NCBI GenBank assembly: GCA_020354025.1
Contig: CP070638.1
Coordinates: 2,237,093 to 2,301,092 of the forward strand
Source of the DNA: Fidelibacterota bacterium
GTDB lineage: Bacteria; Fidelibacterota; Marinisomatia; SCGC-AAA003-L08; TS1B11
Length of the DNA: 64,000 bases
Direction of reading: 5' to 3'
Below the pieces are notes generated by a model, which had not been told where the DNA came from, made no database searches, and saw only the letters and a program-made list of their open reading frames with translations. Positions 18,728 through 27,990 of this stretch are shown one piece after another (the stretch's first letter is position 1; every line of letters begins with the position of its first letter). Position numbers and translations under genes: made by a program.

Positions 18728-20074
18728 TTACTCGATTCCTAACTTCCTCTGGATCTGCTCAAGTGAGATTCCCTTGGTTTCCGGCATTAGAAGGACAACC
18801 CATAGCAGCTGTCCAACCATACATACTGCATAGAAGGCAAATATATGACCTCCTGAATTCTCTGCGATTATCGGAAAGGTCCATGATATCAATGCAGCCA
18901 TGAACCAGTGCGTAAAGCTGCCGAGTGACTGCCCCCGGGCACGCACCCGGTTAGGAAATATTTCGCTTATAAACACCCATATGACTGCACCCTGTCCAAA
19001 AGCGTGAGATGCAATGAACACCAGTAGACTTATTAATACGAGAAGACTGCCGGTTTGTGTGAAATCGGTGCCATAGGTGTAGAATGCCCAGGCAGTCGCA
19101 CCAAGGCTCAGGATATATCCTATCGAACCCACCAGCATAAGTCTCTTGCGGCCAAAATGGTCAATTACAGTCAATGCCGTCATAGTCAAGATAAGGTTGG
19201 TACCACCAACCGCTACCGTTTGCAGGAGGGCGGATTCGGACACAGCTCCAGCCATCCTGAAGATATGTGGGGCATAGTACATGAGCGCGTTAATACCGGA
19301 AAGCTGATTGAACATAGCGATCATTACAGCTAGTGAGATGGGCTTGATGTACTTCCTGCAGTAAAATGGCTCCTGCAGGCTGTGATGTTCAAGATCTAAT
19401 GATGTCTGGATCTCCTGAATCTCCTCATCGATACTGCCCGTATCGGTGCCGCATTTTTCCAGAACAGCACGAGCTTCATCAACCCGTCCCTGGGCGACAA
19501 GCCAGCGCGGGCTTAACGGGATCAAAAATAGAAATAAAAGGAACAGCACTGCCGGGAATCCTTCGACACCAAACATCCACCGCCATTCGATGACACCGAG
19601 ATTCATTCCGGCAATAACATAGTTTGAAAAGAAAGCGAGCAAAATCCCCAGTACGATATTGAACTGAGTCACCGCTACCAAGCGGCCACGGTACCTGGCC
19701 GGTGAGATCTCTGCAATATACATAGGAGATACCACTGACGCGCCACCTACACCGAGTCCCCCTAGAAATCGAAAGAAAAGAAATGAATACCAGTTCCATG
19801 CCAGAGCGCTTCCAATTGCGGATACAAGGTAAAATATGGCGAGGGAAAAGAGTATGTTGCGACGCCCGAATCTGTCAGCTGGTCCCCCGACGATGATTGC
19901 TCCGATAACAGTCCCAATTAGAGCACCTGCGACCGTAAACCCGAGCCAGAATGATGAAAGCCCATAGATACTCTCCAGCCAATGAGTGGTCCCTGAAATA
20001 ACGGCTGTATCGAATCCAAAGAGGAGTCCTCCCAAAGCCGCGATAATTGTCGCAAATACTAATGTTGGCTTCAA
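18728..20074 (-). CDS. Sugar:proton symporter, MFS sugar-porter family
   Basis: The 448 residues have 12 expected helices and the sugar-porter signatures: GGLLFGFDTAVISG in helix 1, DRFGRR in loop 2-3, RYRGR near 125, PLSPRWLV at mid-protein, GRKRLM in loop 8-9 and PETKG near the end. The family includes XylE, AraE and GalP. The monosaccharide cannot be deduced. A rhamnosidase and another glycosidase nearby make a pentose, hexose or deoxyhexose from their products likely. The start is TTG, with AAGGGA eight bases upstream. The gene is convergent with the glycosidase and divergent from the molybdenum operon. Confidence 0.85.
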   Translation of the reverse strand: MKPTLVFATIIAALGGLLFGFDTAVISGTTHWLESIYGLSSFWLGFTVAGALIGTVIGAIIVGGPADRFGRRNILFSLAIFYLVSAIGSALAWNWYSFLFFRFLGGLGVGGASVVSPMYIAEISPARYRGRLVAVTQFNIVLGILLAFFSNYVIAGMNLGVIEWRWMFGVEGFPAVLFLLFLFLIPLSPRWLVAQGRVDEARAVLEKCGTDTGSIDEEIQEIQTSLDLEHHSLQEPFYCRKYIKPISLAVMIAMFNQLSGINALMYYAPHIFRMAGAVSESALLQTVAVGGTNLILTMTALTVIDHFGRKRLMLVGSIGYILSLGATAWAFYTYGTDFTQTGSLLVLISLLVFIASHAFGQGAVIWVFISEIFPNRVRARGQSLGSFTHWFMAALISWTFPIIAENSGGHIFAFYAVCMVGQLLWVVLLMPETKGISLEQIQRKLGIE

Positions 20075-20423
20075 CTAGTGGTTCCCTTTATGTTTCTATT
20101 TTCATACTTATCGTAGGGGGTCAAAGCGATGTGAGCTATGAGGATTAAAACTAAGGGGGACATCTTGGCTTTCCTAGTTTTAGTTCAAGCTCCATATGAA
20201 GTGAGCTTCACAATGCCGACAACCTCTCCCCTGCTGTGGCTGCACTATCTTGATGAACCGCTGCTGCGGAAGTACACCCGGTGTTGGATAATCAATCAGC
20301 GAGTGATCCGGATGGGCCGTAGAGAACTTGGAATCGTAAGATGCGTCTCTTAATTTTTAGAATAGTTGACCTACACTCCTTTGACGACGCACATCATATG
20401 GAAATCAAACCAGGGACATAAAT
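20075..20423. other. Divergent promoter region between MFS gene and molybdenum operon
   Basis: This stretch is 349 bp long. AAAACTAAGG (20147-20156) pairs with CCTAGTTTT (20173-20181) with one bulged base, recalling the stem at 7221-7265 before the rhamnosidase gene. A 71-codon open frame at 20138-20353 has no ribosome site and no protein pattern and is not called. No Moco riboswitch pattern is recognised. Confidence 0.4.
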
Positions 20424-20900
20424 ATGGAACAAACCATCCGTTTTACACTCAACAATAAATCCAGAGAGCTGAAGTTGGACCATGAACGAAGGCTTCTCTG
20501 GGTTTTACGCACCGATATCGGTCTCACGGGAACGAAGTTTGGCTGCGGTAGAGGTCTGTGCGGGGCTTGTACCGTCCTGGTGGATGAGCAGCCGGTCCGA
20601 TCATGTGTCTATCCGATATCCCGCGCCCGGGATAAAAAGGTCGTTACGATCGAAGGCCTGGCGAATAATGGACAGCTCCATCCACTGCAGAAAGCGTTCA
20701 TTGAACATGATGCACTCCAGTGCGGGTTCTGTACTCCGGGTATGATCCTCAACGCCTACGGTCTATTGCGAAAAAATTCTCAACCTACCCGGCAAGAAAT
20801 CGTCCAGAGCATGGATAGAAACTTATGTCGGTGCGGCTCCTATGCCAGAATAATCAAAGCCGTCCAGACCGCAGGCCGCGAAATGAAAGGAGCGAAGTAA
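20424..20900 (+). CDS. Molybdenum hydroxylase [2Fe-2S] small subunit (IorA/CoxS type)
   Basis: The 158 residues are the usual length for the electron-transfer subunit of xanthine-oxidase-family enzymes. The plant-type ferredoxin cluster uses C41, C46, C49 and C61 (CGRGLCGAC). The second cluster, nearest the molybdenum, uses C100, C103, C135 and C137 (CGFCTPGM and LCRCG). The protein passes electrons from the molybdopterin subunit encoded directly after it to an external acceptor. It is the first gene of a nine-gene run ending with xdhC. The ATG has AGGGA upstream. Confidence 0.93.
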   Translation: MEQTIRFTLNNKSRELKLDHERRLLWVLRTDIGLTGTKFGCGRGLCGACTVLVDEQPVRSCVYPISRARDKKVVTIEGLANNGQLHPLQKAFIEHDALQCGFCTPGMILNAYGLLRKNSQPTRQEIVQSMDRNLCRCGSYARIIKAVQTAGREMKGAK

Positions 20901-20902
20901 AC

Positions 20903-23056
20903 ATGCTGGAAGACGAATATCCGGACCTTGATTTCATCGATATACCAACCCCTTCCGCCATGGACCGGGGCGAATTCCTCAAGCTCTTTGGCGGTGGCAT
21001 ATTTGTTCTCTTCACCATTGGTAGCCCTTTCACCCTTAAAGGCCAGATAGGTGGTGGGAGCAGACTGCCCACCGATTTCAATGCTTTCCTCCGGATCGGT
21101 GAGGATGGGAAAGTCACGGGATTTACTGGAAAGATCGAAATGGGGCAGGGAGTAGTCACTTCTCTGGCTCAGATGCTCGCCGATGAACTGGATGTACCCC
21201 TGGAATCAGTGGAACTGATTATGGGAGATACGGATCTGTGTCCCTGGGACATGGGTACCTGGGGGTCCATGACAACCCGCTTCTTTGGCCCTCCCTTCAG
21301 GAATGCTGCTGCGGAAGCAAAAGCCGTGCTTCTGGAATTGGCGGCCGAAGATCTCAAGCTGCCGATCAGCCGGTTGAACGTAGACGCCGGAGTAGTTTTT
21401 GATAAGAGGAACCGGAAAAAACAGGTGACCTATGCCCAGTTGGCAAAGGGAAAGAAAATTGAAAAACACATCGAGCAGCAACCTCCAGTGAAGAATTTCT
21501 CGGAGTTCAAACTGGTAAATAAGCCGGTCTTACGTCGGGATGCACCCGAAAAGGTCACTGGCAGAGCGAAGTTTGCTGGAGATATTCGACTGCCCGGTAT
21601 GTTATATGCGAGGATTCTAAGACCACCAGCGCATGGCGCAAAACTAACGAGTGTGGATACATCGGCTGTGAAAGATATAAAGGAGGCACAGGTAGTCCGG
21701 GATGGCGATTTGGTTGCCGTTCTACATAAATATCCGGATGTAGCTGATAAGGCGATCGCCAAAGTGAAGGCAAAATACGACACTCCTGCCATGGATGTCG
21801 ACGACAAGACTATTTTTAAGCACTTGCTCTCGGCTGCGAAAGAAGAGGAAATAGTCGCCAGTGGTGGAAATTTATCTGAAGGGAGGAAGGCATCTGATTC
21901 TGTATTTGAGGAAGAATATCTGAACAGTTATGTAGCTCATGCCACTATTGAAACTCACACTGCTACAGCTCAAATTGAAGAAGGTAGAATTACGGTTTGG
22001 GCATCTACTCAGAGCCCTTTCGGGCTGAAGGATGAAATCGCTGAAGAGCTGGGTATGCCCTCTAAAGATGTCCGTGTTATCACTCCTTATGTAGGAGGAG
22101 GATTTGGCGGCAAGGCCCGGAACCAGCAGGGTGTTGAAGCAGCTCGCTTGACAAAGCTGACTGGAAAACCTGTACAGGTTGCCTGGACCCGCGCGGAGGA
22201 GTTCTTCTATGATTCCTTCCGGCCAGCCGCAGTCGTAAAAATAACGTCGGGAATCACCAAGTCCGGCAAGATCGCATTATGGGATTATGGCGTTTACTTT
22301 GCCGGGGACAGGGGCTCTGAGCACTTCTATGACATCCCTCACCATCGAACCATGGCGCATGGATCGGGGTGGCAAGGCGGTTCGGGTGCCCATCCATTCG
22401 GCACAGGACCATGGCGCGCACCGGCTAACAACACGAACACCTTCGCCCGGGAATCACAGATGGACATCATGGCCTCGGAGGCGGGGATGGATCCACTTGA
22501 ATTCCGGCTGAAGAATCTGAAGAATAAGAAGATGCGGGGTGTTCTTGAAGCAGCGGCGAAGAAATTCAATTGGACTCCATCAAAAGCTCCCAGTGGGCGC
22601 GGCTACGGATTAGCCTGTGGTACTGATTCAGGCACCTATGTCGCTCACATGGCTGAGGTCAAAGTTGACAAGAAGAGCGGTAAAGTGCTGGTTAAGCGCG
22701 TCGTCTGCGCTCAAGACATGGGACTGGTGATCAATCCGGAGGGGGCGAAATTGCAGGTAGAGGGGTGTATCACAATGGGATTGGGATATGCACTGACTGA
22801 AGAGGTACACTTCAAAGGCGGGGAAATCTATGACCGCAATTTCGATACCTACGAAATCCCACGATTTTCCTGGACACCGGAAATCGAGACCGTGCTGATC
22901 GAGGCGGAAGATTCCCCTCCCCAGGGAGGCGGGGAACCGGCCATCGTTTGTATGGGTGGCTTAATTGCCAATGCAATATTCGATGCTACGGGAGCACGGT
23001 TGTATCAGCTTCCTATGACCCCGGAACGAATCAAAGACGCGCTGCAACGCGACTGA
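20903..23056 (+). CDS. Molybdopterin-binding hydroxylase large subunit (IorB/aldehyde dehydrogenase-like)
   Basis: The 717 residues carry the cofactor and substrate site. Moco contacts are visible as GGGFGGKARNQQGVEAA, GTGPWRAPANNTNTFARE and the C-terminal GGGEPAIV, where E678 is the expected catalytic glutamate. The architecture is that of isoquinoline 1-oxidoreductase/nicotinate dehydrogenase-type subunits, which lack an FAD subunit, and none is encoded nearby. The N-terminus has GEFLKLFGGGIFVLF, which resembles the Tat segment of this family but has no twin arginine. AGGAG at 20888-20892 before the ATG at 20903 decides the start, so an upstream in-frame ATG at 20825 inside the small-subunit gene was rejected. 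The substrate is unknown. Confidence 0.9.
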   Translation: MLEDEYPDLDFIDIPTPSAMDRGEFLKLFGGGIFVLFTIGSPFTLKGQIGGGSRLPTDFNAFLRIGEDGKVTGFTGKIEMGQGVVTSLAQMLADELDVPLESVELIMGDTDLCPWDMGTWGSMTTRFFGPPFRNAAAEAKAVLLELAAEDLKLPISRLNVDAGVVFDKRNRKKQVTYAQLAKGKKIEKHIEQQPPVKNFSEFKLVNKPVLRRDAPEKVTGRAKFAGDIRLPGMLYARILRPPAHGAKLTSVDTSAVKDIKEAQVVRDGDLVAVLHKYPDVADKAIAKVKAKYDTPAMDVDDKTIFKHLLSAAKEEEIVASGGNLSEGRKASDSVFEEEYLNSYVAHATIETHTATAQIEEGRITVWASTQSPFGLKDEIAEELGMPSKDVRVITPYVGGGFGGKARNQQGVEAARLTKLTGKPVQVAWTRAEEFFYDSFRPAAVVKITSGITKSGKIALWDYGVYFAGDRGSEHFYDIPHHRTMAHGSGWQGGSGAHPFGTGPWRAPANNTNTFARESQMDIMASEAGMDPLEFRLKNLKNKKMRGVLEAAAKKFNWTPSKAPSGRGYGLACGTDSGTYVAHMAEVKVDKKSGKVLVKRVVCAQDMGLVINPEGAKLQVEGCITMGLGYALTEEVHFKGGEIYDRNFDTYEIPRFSWTPEIETVLIEAEDSPPQGGGEPAIVCMGGLIANAIFDATGARLYQLPMTPERIKDALQRD

Positions 23057-23099
23057 GATTAAATATCTGTAACCATTTCCTAGAGAAATTATCCGCATA

Positions 23100-24083
23100 A
23101 TGCAGCCGTTGGTGGATAATCACGGACGCCGGCTGAATTACCTCCGTCTAGCTGTCACGGATCGATGCAATTTGCGTTGCCGATACTGCATGCCGGCAGA
23201 GGGTATAACCAGCGGGCGTCGAGATGAAGTCCTGACCTGGGAGGAGTTGCGTCGCCTGTGCCGTATTTTCGTGGAACTCGGGATAGAAAAAATACGGATT
23301 ACCGGAGGCGAGCCGTTTGTGCGCAAAGGGCTGCTGCCATTTTTATTGGAATTATCTCAGCTCCCCGGCTGTCCCGAGATCGATATCACCACCAATGGCA
23401 CGTTGTTGGCGGATCACTTGGACGCGCTCAAACGGATTGGTGTGTCTCGCCTGAACATCAGTCTGGACACCCTGAATGCTGATACCTTCTATACCATCGC
23501 CCGTCGCCGGGATTTCGAAAAGATCCTTCAAGCCATCAATAAGGCCGATACCCTGGGATTCAAGATAAAGATCAACGTGGTGGTGATGGCCGGGATCAAC
23601 GATCACGAAATCTCCGACTTTATCAGCCTCACCAGGGATCGGAAATGGACCGTGCGCTTTATTGAACCGATGCCGTTCGATGGTGTCGGAGGACGATATA
23701 AGTCGCTGCTGAGCGGTGACGATATTCTCACCAGGTTGATGCGGCAATTCTATATAGTGCCGGTCTCGAACGGGAAGTCGGCCGTGGCGACCTTGTTCCA
23801 GGTGCCCGGTTTTCAGGGACGCATCGGGATCATCTACGGTTATTCACGCCGCTTTTGCGGAGCCTGCTCTCGCCTGCGGCTCTCCACGCGGGGTGAGCTT
23901 TTGACCTGTCTATACGGCAGCCCGGTACTGGATATGGGAGCCCTGCTCCGGGCCGGAAAAAGTGACGGCTCCGTAAAACGCGCTATCAGTGGGGCTGTTG
24001 GCAAACGCTTGAGCGACGGATTTGAAGCCGAACGGGCTTTCAATAAGACAACCTTCCACAGCATGGCAACTATCGGCGGGTAG
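23100..24083 (+). CDS. moaA: GTP 3',8-cyclase MoaA
   Basis: The 327-residue radical SAM enzyme makes 3',8-cyclo-GTP, the first step of molybdenum cofactor synthesis. The SAM cluster cysteines are C23, C27 and C30 (CNLRCRYC). The second cluster is C253, C256 and C270 with the C-x2-C-x13-C spacing of MoaA. TGGEPFVRKG is the glycine-rich SAM loop. The C-terminus ends in the conserved Gly-Gly needed for activity. It follows the hydroxylase large subunit by 43 bp. Confidence 0.95.
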   Translation: MQPLVDNHGRRLNYLRLAVTDRCNLRCRYCMPAEGITSGRRDEVLTWEELRRLCRIFVELGIEKIRITGGEPFVRKGLLPFLLELSQLPGCPEIDITTNGTLLADHLDALKRIGVSRLNISLDTLNADTFYTIARRRDFEKILQAINKADTLGFKIKINVVVMAGINDHEISDFISLTRDRKWTVRFIEPMPFDGVGGRYKSLLSGDDILTRLMRQFYIVPVSNGKSAVATLFQVPGFQGRIGIIYGYSRRFCGACSRLRLSTRGELLTCLYGSPVLDMGALLRAGKSDGSVKRAISGAVGKRLSDGFEAERAFNKTTFHSMATIGG

Positions 24084-24090
24084 ACAGAAA

Positions 24091-25296
24091 TTGCTCTTTC
24101 AGAAACAATCTCGCAACCGCTTCGGCTTATCCGAGCTTAGTGGAGCCGTAGGGGATTTGGGCACCGCGCTGCCGCTGGCGTTCGCCCTGGTAGTCTTCAA
24201 TGGATTCCCCGCCACCAGACTATTCTTACTCTGGGGCCTGATATATATAGCTACGGGGTGGTATTTCAAGGTTCCGATCAGCGTCCAGCCCTTGAAGGCC
24301 ATGGCGGTAATTGCCATCACCGCCGGCTTCTCCCAGGATACCCTTGCCACCACCGCCATCATTTATGGGCTGCTCTTGCTGTTTCTGACCGGTACCGGTC
24401 TTGTTGGGTGGTTGCAGCAGTGGTTCTCACCGGCCCTGATACGCGGAGTGCAATTGGGGATTGGTCTGCTGCTGGCACAGAAGGCCATCGCCTTGGTTGG
24501 GGAGCATGGCTTCTTCTTAGGAGTACCAACTTCCTCAAGCTATTTGGCCATCTTGCTGTTGTCAGGCGTTTTCCTGCTGCTATGTGGTGGGCAACTGGTG
24601 ATGGGAAAACCTGTGGGCCTGTTTGTCTTGGGGGCTGCCCTGGTCGTTGGGATCATGACCGGCGTATCCCCGGGACCGGAGGTCCAGGGCGGGGCGCTCC
24701 TGGCATTGACCTTACCGAATTGGCAACTTATTCCGGATGTCTTTATCCTCCTGATTTTACCCCAGCTGCCTTTGACCCTGGGGAATGCTGTTTTTGCCGC
24801 GAACGATGTCTGTCACGAGCTGTGGCCCGGGCGTTCCAATAGAGTAACAGTCCAAAAACTGGGCGGATCTATCGGAATTAGTAACATCTTCATCGGACTG
24901 CTCGGTGGCTTCCCCATCTGCCATGGGGCTGGGGGCATCACCGCCCATGCGCGCCTCGGCGGCCGGACAGGGGGCACGACTATGATACTCGGAGTGGCAC
25001 TCACAGCTGTGGCCTTGGTGGACGGACTGAGCGGTTTCCTGTTTCTCATCCCTGTTCCGGTTTTAGGGGCTCTACTGCTATTGAACAGCTGGGCTATGAT
25101 TAGTCTGATTGGGCGGCTTGATAGGACCGGAGAATGGATCGTGGCACTCACGGTGGGGGGAATATCCATCGCCACCCATCATCTGGCCGTGGCATTAATG
25201 GTAGGCCTGATCTTGGAACGCATACTGTTGATCAGACCGGTCCAGGATCTCGTCGCACGCATGCAGCACGGTATTAAGGTTTCATTCCGGCGGTAG
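24091..25296 (+). CDS. Molybdate transporter, MOT1-type (SulP-related)
   Basis: About 401 residues from the chosen TTG. The protein opens with FGLSELSGAVGDLGTALPL and soon has FKVPISVQPLKAM, the two signature stretches of the MOT1 molybdate permease family. A mirrored QKLGGSIGISNIFIGLLGG and FPICHGAGG region lies in the second half. Ten to twelve helices are visible. It probably imports molybdate for the surrounding cofactor genes. An ATG at 24022 would overlap moaA by 62 bp and has no ribosome site. The TTG seven bases after the moaA stop, with GGCGGG before it, is preferred, but the start is not certain. Confidence 0.82.
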   Translation: MLFQKQSRNRFGLSELSGAVGDLGTALPLAFALVVFNGFPATRLFLLWGLIYIATGWYFKVPISVQPLKAMAVIAITAGFSQDTLATTAIIYGLLLLFLTGTGLVGWLQQWFSPALIRGVQLGIGLLLAQKAIALVGEHGFFLGVPTSSSYLAILLLSGVFLLLCGGQLVMGKPVGLFVLGAALVVGIMTGVSPGPEVQGGALLALTLPNWQLIPDVFILLILPQLPLTLGNAVFAANDVCHELWPGRSNRVTVQKLGGSIGISNIFIGLLGGFPICHGAGGITAHARLGGRTGGTTMILGVALTAVALVDGLSGFLFLIPVPVLGALLLLNSWAMISLIGRLDRTGEWIVALTVGGISIATHHLAVALMVGLILERILLIRPVQDLVARMQHGIKVSFRR

Positions 25297-25308
25297 AAAG
25301 GCTCTTCC

Positions 25309-26238
25309 GTGATAAACGTCAGCCCCAAGTCACCCACCCTACGCTACGCTCGGGCAGAAGGATTCCTGAAAGCGGGGGAAACGACGTTGGACCGGGTTCG
25401 ATCAAACTCGATACCCAAGGGGGACGTCCCCGGAACTGCCAGGACCGCGGGAATCGCCGCCGCCAAGCGGACCAGCGATTGGATTGTGTTCTGCCACCCC
25501 ATCCCCCTGGACTGGGTCGAGGTGGAAGTTCAGATAGTGAAATACGGTTTGAAGGTTACCGCCGAGGTTGAATCGGTCTGGAAAACCGGGGTGGAAATGG
25601 AAGCCCTGACAGCGGTATCAGCAGCATTGTTGAACGCTTATGATATGCTCAAACCATTGGACGACAACCTGGAAATCACTGGCATCAAAGTGGCGGAGAA
25701 ACGGGGAGGAAAATCGCAGTACCGGGAATCGTTTGACATACCCTTGAAAACAGCCGTACTGGTGATATCGGATGCCACCTACCAGGGGAAGCGTAAAGAT
25801 AAGTCGGGTGAAACAATCAAGGAGTTATTGAAAACCCAACCGGTAAACGTTGCCGCCTACGAAATTCTGCCCGATGAACGGGAGCTGATTCGGGACCGGC
25901 TACAAACGCTGGCAAAAAATGACGGCTACGATTTGGTGATCACCATCGGTGGGACCGGGTTTGGTCCCAGGGACGTCACCCCGGAAGCCACGGCGCCGAT
26001 CCTGGAAAAGGTGGCTCCGGGCATCGCGGAAGTTATGCGACGCTACGGCTCCGACCGGACACCCTATGCCATGCTCTCCCGGGAGGTGGCCGGGACCATT
26101 GGAACCACGCTGATCATCAATCTACCGGGCAGCGTCAGAGGTGCCCGGGAAAGCCTGGAGGCACTGCTGCCGGGAGTACTGCATATCTTTCCCATGCTTT
26201 GGGGACAGGGGCATGGAGAGTCGCAATCAGGGTCGTGA
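25309..26238 (+). CDS. moaCB: MoaC-MoaB fusion, molybdenum cofactor biosynthesis
   Basis: The 309 residues hold two enzymes in one chain. Residues 1-140 are MoaC (cyclic pyranopterin monophosphate synthase), with CHPIPL (H63), KTGVEMEALTAVS and D112/K115 in DMLKPLDD, the D-x2-K pair of the family active site. Residues 145-309 are MoaB/MogA (molybdopterin adenylyltransferase), with TIGGTGFGPRDVTPEAT and NLPGSVRGARESLEALLP. Such moaCB fusions are known in several phyla. The start is GTG with AGAAAGG six bases before it. Together with MoaA it covers both reactions to precursor Z, and it supplies the adenylylation step before MoeA. Confidence 0.92.
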   Translation: MINVSPKSPTLRYARAEGFLKAGETTLDRVRSNSIPKGDVPGTARTAGIAAAKRTSDWIVFCHPIPLDWVEVEVQIVKYGLKVTAEVESVWKTGVEMEALTAVSAALLNAYDMLKPLDDNLEITGIKVAEKRGGKSQYRESFDIPLKTAVLVISDATYQGKRKDKSGETIKELLKTQPVNVAAYEILPDERELIRDRLQTLAKNDGYDLVITIGGTGFGPRDVTPEATAPILEKVAPGIAEVMRRYGSDRTPYAMLSREVAGTIGTTLIINLPGSVRGARESLEALLPGVLHIFPMLWGQGHGESQSGS

Positions 26239-26249
26239 GGTGAAGAGCG

Positions 26250-27509
26250 GTGCTCACGATTGAGGCTGCCAGGGAGATCGTCCGGGAGCATACTCCCACT
26301 CCAAGGATACAAGAACGGCGATTGACCGGGGCCCGGGGATTATACCTGGCGGAACGGGTAACGGCGCCCGAACAGCTGCCGAGAGTGGACAATAGCGCCA
26401 TGGATGGCTACGCGGTGGCCTTGCCGGGGAATGCCTCTATAAATAAGCCCATTAAACTGAAGATAATTGGTGAATCTCGGGCGGGGATGCCGTGGGTGGG
26501 AGCCCTAACAGCTGGAACAGCGGTCCAGATCTCCACCGGTGCCCCGGTACCCGACGGCGCCGACCGTGTTATCCCCGTCGAAGACACCACCAGGGAGAAT
26601 GACTGTGTCTGGCTGAAGACAGCTGGACAGGTACATGATCACATCCGATTTGCGGGCAGAGAAGTACTGGCCGGGGATGTGATTGCCGAAAAGCAGGTCA
26701 AACTCACCCCACCGGTCGTGGCCTGGCTGGCAGGATTCGGGATAGACCGGGTGAAAGTCTTTACCCCACCGAGGGTAAGCCTGATAACCACCGGCGAAGA
26801 ATTGGCCGACATCAATCAGACCTTGAAACCCGGCCAGGATCTGAACACCAACCGGATATTTCTGGAAAATCTGCTGGCGGGAGAGGGACTGGAACCAGCC
26901 TATTGCCGGCACGTTCCGGATGCCCTGGAGGCCACAATAGAGGCGCTCGATGAGGCTGGCCGGGATAGCGAGCTGCTGATAACAGTAGGCGGTGTCTCCG
27001 TAGGAGAGCATGACCACGTGAAAGCCGCTGCCGAACAGGTGGGATTTAAGCAGCATTTCTGGAAAGTGGCGCAAAAACCGGGGAAGCCGCTCTATTTCGC
27101 CTCCCGGAACAGGACACTGTTGTTCGGCCTGCCTGGAAACCCAGCCTCCGTGGTGATTACCAGTATGGTGTATGTTTATCCCACCCTCAAACGACTCCTC
27201 GGCGCTACCAACCCGGAACTGCGCACCCTTGCGGGGCGTTTCGGTCAACCGGTGGAGGTCCTGGATTCCGGGCGGGAGAAGCTGTTACTGGTGTCGATAA
27301 TTGGATACCAGCAGCATACCGCGCGTTTGCAGCCGGGTGGCCCCCAACAATCTCACATGCTTTCCACCGTAACCAACAGCGACGGCTTCATCATCGTTCC
27401 CGGTGAGAAAACAACAATAGCCGAGAATGAAACCTTCTCGGTGAATTTATTCCCATGGGCAGAGATACGAGGCACATCGGCACAGAGCAAAAGGACTGAT
27501 AATGGGTAG
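26250..27509 (+). CDS. moeA: Molybdopterin molybdenumtransferase MoeA
   Basis: The 419 residues insert molybdate into adenylylated molybdopterin. Conserved sites are PRVDNSAMDGYA (D52 corresponding to the essential E. coli D59), the substrate stretch SLITTGEEL, GGVSVGEHD (D255) and GLPGNPASVV. The C-terminal domain IV (about 345-410) is present. The start is GTG, 12 bp after the moaCB stop. The last eight bases overlap the start of the MOSC gene, so the two are translationally linked. Confidence 0.95.
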   Translation: MLTIEAAREIVREHTPTPRIQERRLTGARGLYLAERVTAPEQLPRVDNSAMDGYAVALPGNASINKPIKLKIIGESRAGMPWVGALTAGTAVQISTGAPVPDGADRVIPVEDTTRENDCVWLKTAGQVHDHIRFAGREVLAGDVIAEKQVKLTPPVVAWLAGFGIDRVKVFTPPRVSLITTGEELADINQTLKPGQDLNTNRIFLENLLAGEGLEPAYCRHVPDALEATIEALDEAGRDSELLITVGGVSVGEHDHVKAAAEQVGFKQHFWKVAQKPGKPLYFASRNRTLLFGLPGNPASVVITSMVYVYPTLKRLLGATNPELRTLAGRFGQPVEVLDSGREKLLLVSIIGYQQHTARLQPGGPQQSHMLSTVTNSDGFIIVPGEKTTIAENETFSVNLFPWAEIRGTSAQSKRTDNG

Positions 27510-27990
27510 GGTCGTTGCAGTCTGCATCGGCCGAAAGAAGGGCACCGTTAAGAAGCCGGTACGGGCGGCGGAGTTCAAACCGGACTATGGGATCGTCGGG
27601 GATGCCCACGCCGGGATGGGACCGCGACAGGTCTCAATGCTGGCGGAAGAAAGTATTAATGAGATGCGGGCGACCATCCCCAACCTGTCTGCTGGTGCCT
27701 TTGCCGAGAATATCGTGACCATCGGGATCAACTATGCCTCAGTCGCCGTGGGAGATCGGATCATCCTGGGGAACGATATCATCCTGGAGGTCTACCAGCT
27801 TGGCAAGGAATGCCACAGCGCCTGCGCCATACAGCGCCTGTCCGGGGATTGTATCATGCCCCGGGAAGGGTTGTTCTGTCGGGTGCTGCGGGGAGGGAGG
27901 CTGAAACCGGGCGATACCGCGGTGATACAGGCTCGAACAACTAGGGAAACACCCCAGGCTTATACTTCGGAAAGGAGCCCGACTTGGTAG
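27502..27990 (+). CDS. Stand-alone MOSC domain protein
   Basis: The 162 residues form a single MOSC domain, the C-terminal fold of eukaryotic Moco sulfurases. The core includes DYGIVGDAHAGMGPRQVSML, GAFAENI and the Cys-bearing GKECHSACAIQRLSGDC followed by GLFCRVLRGG. The cysteines near 107-130 are candidates for carrying sulfur or cofactor. In Moco operons such proteins are thought to act in cofactor sulfuration or handling, but the exact reaction is not proven. It overlaps moeA by 8 bp and the next gene by 7 bp. Confidence 0.85.
   Translation: MGRVVAVCIGRKKGTVKKPVRAAEFKPDYGIVGDAHAGMGPRQVSMLAEESINEMRATIPNLSAGAFAENIVTIGINYASVAVGDRIILGNDIILEVYQLGKECHSACAIQRLSGDCIMPREGLFCRVLRGGRLKPGDTAVIQARTTRETPQAYTSERSPTW

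Noticed and set aside
20138..20353. 71-codon frame between the MFS gene and the molybdenum operon
   Set aside because: No ribosome site or recognisable motif. It overlaps a stem-loop in a divergent promoter region.
20825..20902. Longer N-terminus for the hydroxylase large subunit
   Set aside because: It lies inside the small-subunit gene, and AGGAG just before the ATG at 20903 marks the true start.
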